Positions 6,299-7,919 of a stretch of DNA of 7,919 bases are shown here, in pieces; position 1 is the first letter of the stretch, and every line of letters begins with the position of its first letter. The stretch covers positions 1 to 7,919 of the forward strand of contig CAMCEP010000124.1 in NCBI GenBank assembly GCA_945873675.1. Direction: 5' to 3'. Position numbers and translations under genes: made by a program. The stretch comes from Asaia bogorensis. GTDB lineage: Bacteria; Pseudomonadota; Alphaproteobacteria; Acetobacterales; Acetobacteraceae. The notes beneath the pieces are model-generated. The model made no database searches. It was not told the DNA's origin and worked only from the letters and a program-made list of their open reading frames with translations.

Positions 6299-6333
6299 GA
6301 AAAAATACGGCTGCCGGAGAGGAGCTATGTTTT

Positions 6334-6370
6334 AACAAAAGGCGCAGCAGGCATTTCCGCCCGCCGCGCC
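6334..6370 (-). terminator. Intrinsic terminator of the SDR/solute-binding operon
   Basis: On the minus strand GGCGCGGCGGGC (6370-6359) pairs with GCCTGCTGCGCC (6352-6341) over 12 positions, two of them G-U, around the loop GGAAAT. TTTTGTT follows at 6340-6334. The hairpin begins 20 bases after the stop of the solute-binding gene, so it should end that transcript and separate it from the stress-protein unit. Confidence 0.8.
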
Positions 6371-6390
6371 GTTACAATCAGCAAAGGCGA

Positions 6391-7116
6391 TCAGGCCGGT
6401 GGCGCCACCGATAGCCCGCGCACCTTATGTTCGGCAATGAAGCGCGCGACCAGGCCGGACGCCTTCGCCTTTTCGACCAAATCCGCAAGGAAGGTGGCGG
6501 CCGCGCCATTGCGGCGTGACGTACCGATTGCCTGCTGCACGGCAGTGAATTTGCCATCCAGAATCCGCGCGCCAGGCATTTTCTCGATGTCTGAGAGCAA
6601 CTTCGGCCGCAGCCCCGCCAGCACTTCAAGCTTCTCGGCCGCGAATTGCTCAAACGCGGCGTCCAGCGTCGCGGAGCGGATCAGCTTCGCCTGGTGGATA
6701 TTGCGTTCCAGCCACAGATCATAAGCCGCACGCGCCGTGACGGCGATGCGATTGCCGGGGCGATCCACGTCTTCCATCTTGGTGATGGGCGAACCGTGGG
6801 GCACCATATAGGTCGCCTCAATCTCGGCATAGGCGGCAGAGAAAGCGATTTTCTCCGCGCGCTGCGGTTCGGCACCAATCAGGCCGATATCCCAAACATT
6901 GCTATCCACCGCATCGGCAAGATCACCAGGGCGTGCGAAGGGCACATATTGCACCGGTACGCCAAGCGTATCGGCAATGGCGCGCGCCATGCTCGGCGAT
7001 ACCCCGGCGGGGTCACCATTTTCCGCACGGCTCGTCACCAGCAAGAAATTCCCCATATTGATGCCGGCGCGCAAAACGCCCGTTGGCGCAAGTTCCGCCT
7101 TGATTTGGTCCATCAT
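6391..7116 (-). CDS. Family 3 extracellular solute-binding-like protein without signal peptide
   Basis: A 241-residue protein with the periplasmic amino-acid-binding (SBP_bac_3) fold. VLRAGINMGNFLL (15-27) is the first strand. AGVSPSMARAIADTLGV (37-53) is the usual DxxGFDVDLAKAI-type segment. WDIGLIGAEPQRAEKIAFSAAY (from 75) is the hallmark DVxxAxxxxTxERxxxxxFSxPY-type region. DRPGNRIAVTARAAYDLWL marks the second lobe. The N-terminus MMDQIKAELAPTG has no hydrophobic stretch and no signal peptide. The only longer start, GTG 7134, adds six polar residues, so export by Sec is unlikely. ATG 7116 (or 7113) follows AGGGAAG (7122-7128). No permease or ATPase gene is in the window. It lies 27 bp after the dehydrogenase gene and ends at an intrinsic terminator. 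It could be a cytosolic binding protein, or an enzyme on this fold like cyclohexadienyl/arogenate dehydratase; neither is shown. Confidence 0.85.
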   Translation of the reverse strand: MMDQIKAELAPTGVLRAGINMGNFLLVTSRAENGDPAGVSPSMARAIADTLGVPVQYVPFARPGDLADAVDSNVWDIGLIGAEPQRAEKIAFSAAYAEIEATYMVPHGSPITKMEDVDRPGNRIAVTARAAYDLWLERNIHQAKLIRSATLDAAFEQFAAEKLEVLAGLRPKLLSDIEKMPGARILDGKFTAVQQAIGTSRRNGAAATFLADLVEKAKASGLVARFIAEHKVRGLSVAPPA

Positions 7117-7121
7117 GATAT

Positions 7122-7128
7122 CTTCCCT
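7122..7128 (-). promoter_or_regulatory. Ribosome-binding site that sets the solute-binding protein start
   Basis: AGGGAAG on the minus strand lies five bases before ATG 7116 and eight before ATG 7113. It excludes the upstream in-frame GTG at 7134, since the site lies inside that extension. This matters because it confirms that no signal peptide is missed within the short intergenic space. Confidence 0.7.
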
Positions 7129-7143
7129 TTTCACTACTAAATT

Positions 7144-7911
7144 TCAGCCGCGCGCCGCGGTGGCTGCACCAGCGCGGCGATTGATATGCCCGCCGCCGCC
7201 GCAATCAAGCACCGAACCGGTCATGAAGCGCGCATCATCGGAACAGAGGAACATCACGCCTGCCGCAAAATCAGCCGGCGTGCCAAGCGCGCCCATCAGC
7301 GAACGGCTGCGAATGGCCTCAGCATAACCTTCTGGCATGGGGTTGCCGGCGCTGCCCTCTGCAAAGCCAGGCCGCGCGCTATTCACGCGCACGCCTGACG
7401 GCCCAAGTTCCAGCGCGAAGGCGCGCGTCAGATATTCAAGCGCGCATTTGGAAGCACCGTAAGGCACGCCATTGCCGCGATGCACTTCGGCGGCCGCTGA
7501 GGTGACATTGACAATGGAACCGCGCCCTGCGGCGGCCATGGCGCGGCCAATGCCCTGCATCAGGCGGAAAGGTGCCCGGGTATTCACGCTGATGATCTTG
7601 TCCCATTCCGCACCCGCCACATCCATGAGGGGGATAAAGGGATAAATGCCAGCATTATTGATCAGCACCTGCGGCGCGCCCTTACTGGTAGCAGCGGCAA
7701 TCAGACCATCAAGCGCAGCATCTTCAGTTAAATCGGCGGGGTGCAGCACAACGCGCCCTGGCGGCAGCGCATTCGCAAGCCCGGCAAGCGCGCCGGCATC
7801 GCCATCGGTCAGCAGCAATTGGGCGCCTTCCCGCGCAAAGGCTTCCGCCAGCCCACGCCCGTAAACCCCGGCAGCGCCGGTGATGACAACCTGTTGACCC
7901 GCAAAACGCAT
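7144..7911 (-). CDS. Short-chain dehydrogenase/reductase (SDR) family oxidoreductase
   Basis: A 255-residue classical SDR, a cytoplasmic NAD(P)-dependent oxidoreductase acting on an alcohol or ketone. The nucleotide-binding motif TGAAGVYG spans 11-18, within the classical TGxxxGxG pattern. D36 at the end of the second strand favours NAD+ over NADP+. NNAG is at 85-88, N110 lies in SVNT, and the catalytic S138, Y151 and K155 (YGASK) are all present. RPG (180-182) follows as usual. The C-terminus continues past the conserved VLDCGGG into an arginine/alanine-rich tail (about 245-255). Only eight bases precede the ATG in the window, so its ribosome-binding site and the operon's promoter lie outside or at the edge. 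The solute-binding-like gene follows 27 bp downstream. The substrate cannot be read from the sequence. Confidence 0.93.
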   Translation of the reverse strand: MRFAGQQVVITGAAGVYGRGLAEAFAREGAQLLLTDGDAGALAGLANALPPGRVVLHPADLTEDAALDGLIAAATSKGAPQVLINNAGIYPFIPLMDVAGAEWDKIISVNTRAPFRLMQGIGRAMAAAGRGSIVNVTSAAAEVHRGNGVPYGASKCALEYLTRAFALELGPSGVRVNSARPGFAEGSAGNPMPEGYAEAIRSRSLMGALGTPADFAAGVMFLCSDDARFMTGSVLDCGGGGHINRRAGAATAARG

Positions 7912-7919
7912 GGCGCTTG

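Noticed and set aside
6299..6316. T-run after CGGCAGCCG on the minus strand as a second terminator
   Set aside because: The preceding stem would be only three base pairs. The convincing terminator is the 12-pair hairpin at 6334-6370 just upstream.
6272..6724. A 150-codon plus-strand frame starting in the 235-bp gap
   Set aside because: It overlaps the terminator and runs antisense into the solute-binding gene. The translation shows no family signature.

Overview
The window reads as chromosomal DNA of a high-GC alphaproteobacterium. Rhodospirillales/Acetobacteraceae is my best guess, from the IalB-family protein next to rlmN, the standalone HNH protein, a gluQ paralogue and strong GC/GCGC-rich codon use; this is inference, since no rRNA or marker gene settles it. 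Nine protein genes fill the window and most are ordinary chromosomal genes. I see no tRNA, rRNA, CRISPR array, insertion sequence, phage gene or defence island, and no gene-free stretch exceeds 300 bases (the longest is 6156-6390, 235 bp).

Layout from left to right. 35-1141 (-) is an enolase-superfamily (mandelate racemase/muconate lactonizing type) enzyme. 1199-2050 (-) is gluQ, glutamyl-Q tRNA(Asp) synthetase. 2104-2772 (+) is a phospholipase/carboxylesterase-family serine hydrolase, divergent from gluQ. About 2911-3486 (+) is a standalone HNH endonuclease with a likely promoter and a hairpin over its ribosome-binding site. The 99-bp gap between the convergent HNH and rlmN genes is wholly occupied by a palindromic, terminal-inverted-repeat element that also supplies both stop codons. 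3586-4758 (-) is rlmN, joined by an ATGA overlap to a secreted IalB-family protein (4755-5276, -). 5346-6155 (-) is a two-domain universal stress protein behind a consensus FNR/FixK box. 6391-7116 (-) is a family 3 solute-binding protein that lacks a signal peptide. 7144-7911 (-) is a short-chain dehydrogenase.

How the genes may work together. The dehydrogenase and the solute-binding-like protein are 27 bp apart and end at a strong intrinsic terminator (6334-6370), so they form the tail of an operon entering from the right. The stress protein then has its own promoter region, apparently oxygen-responsive, and transcription may continue through ialB and rlmN because I see no terminator between them. 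The enolase-superfamily enzyme could act in sugar-acid or hydroxy-acid breakdown, as could the dehydrogenase, but they are separated by housekeeping genes and no pathway can be reconstructed.

I found no clearly new multi-gene system. The most worthwhile leads are the intergenic repeat element, the FNR/FixK box, the hairpin over the HNH start and the signal-less solute-binding protein.
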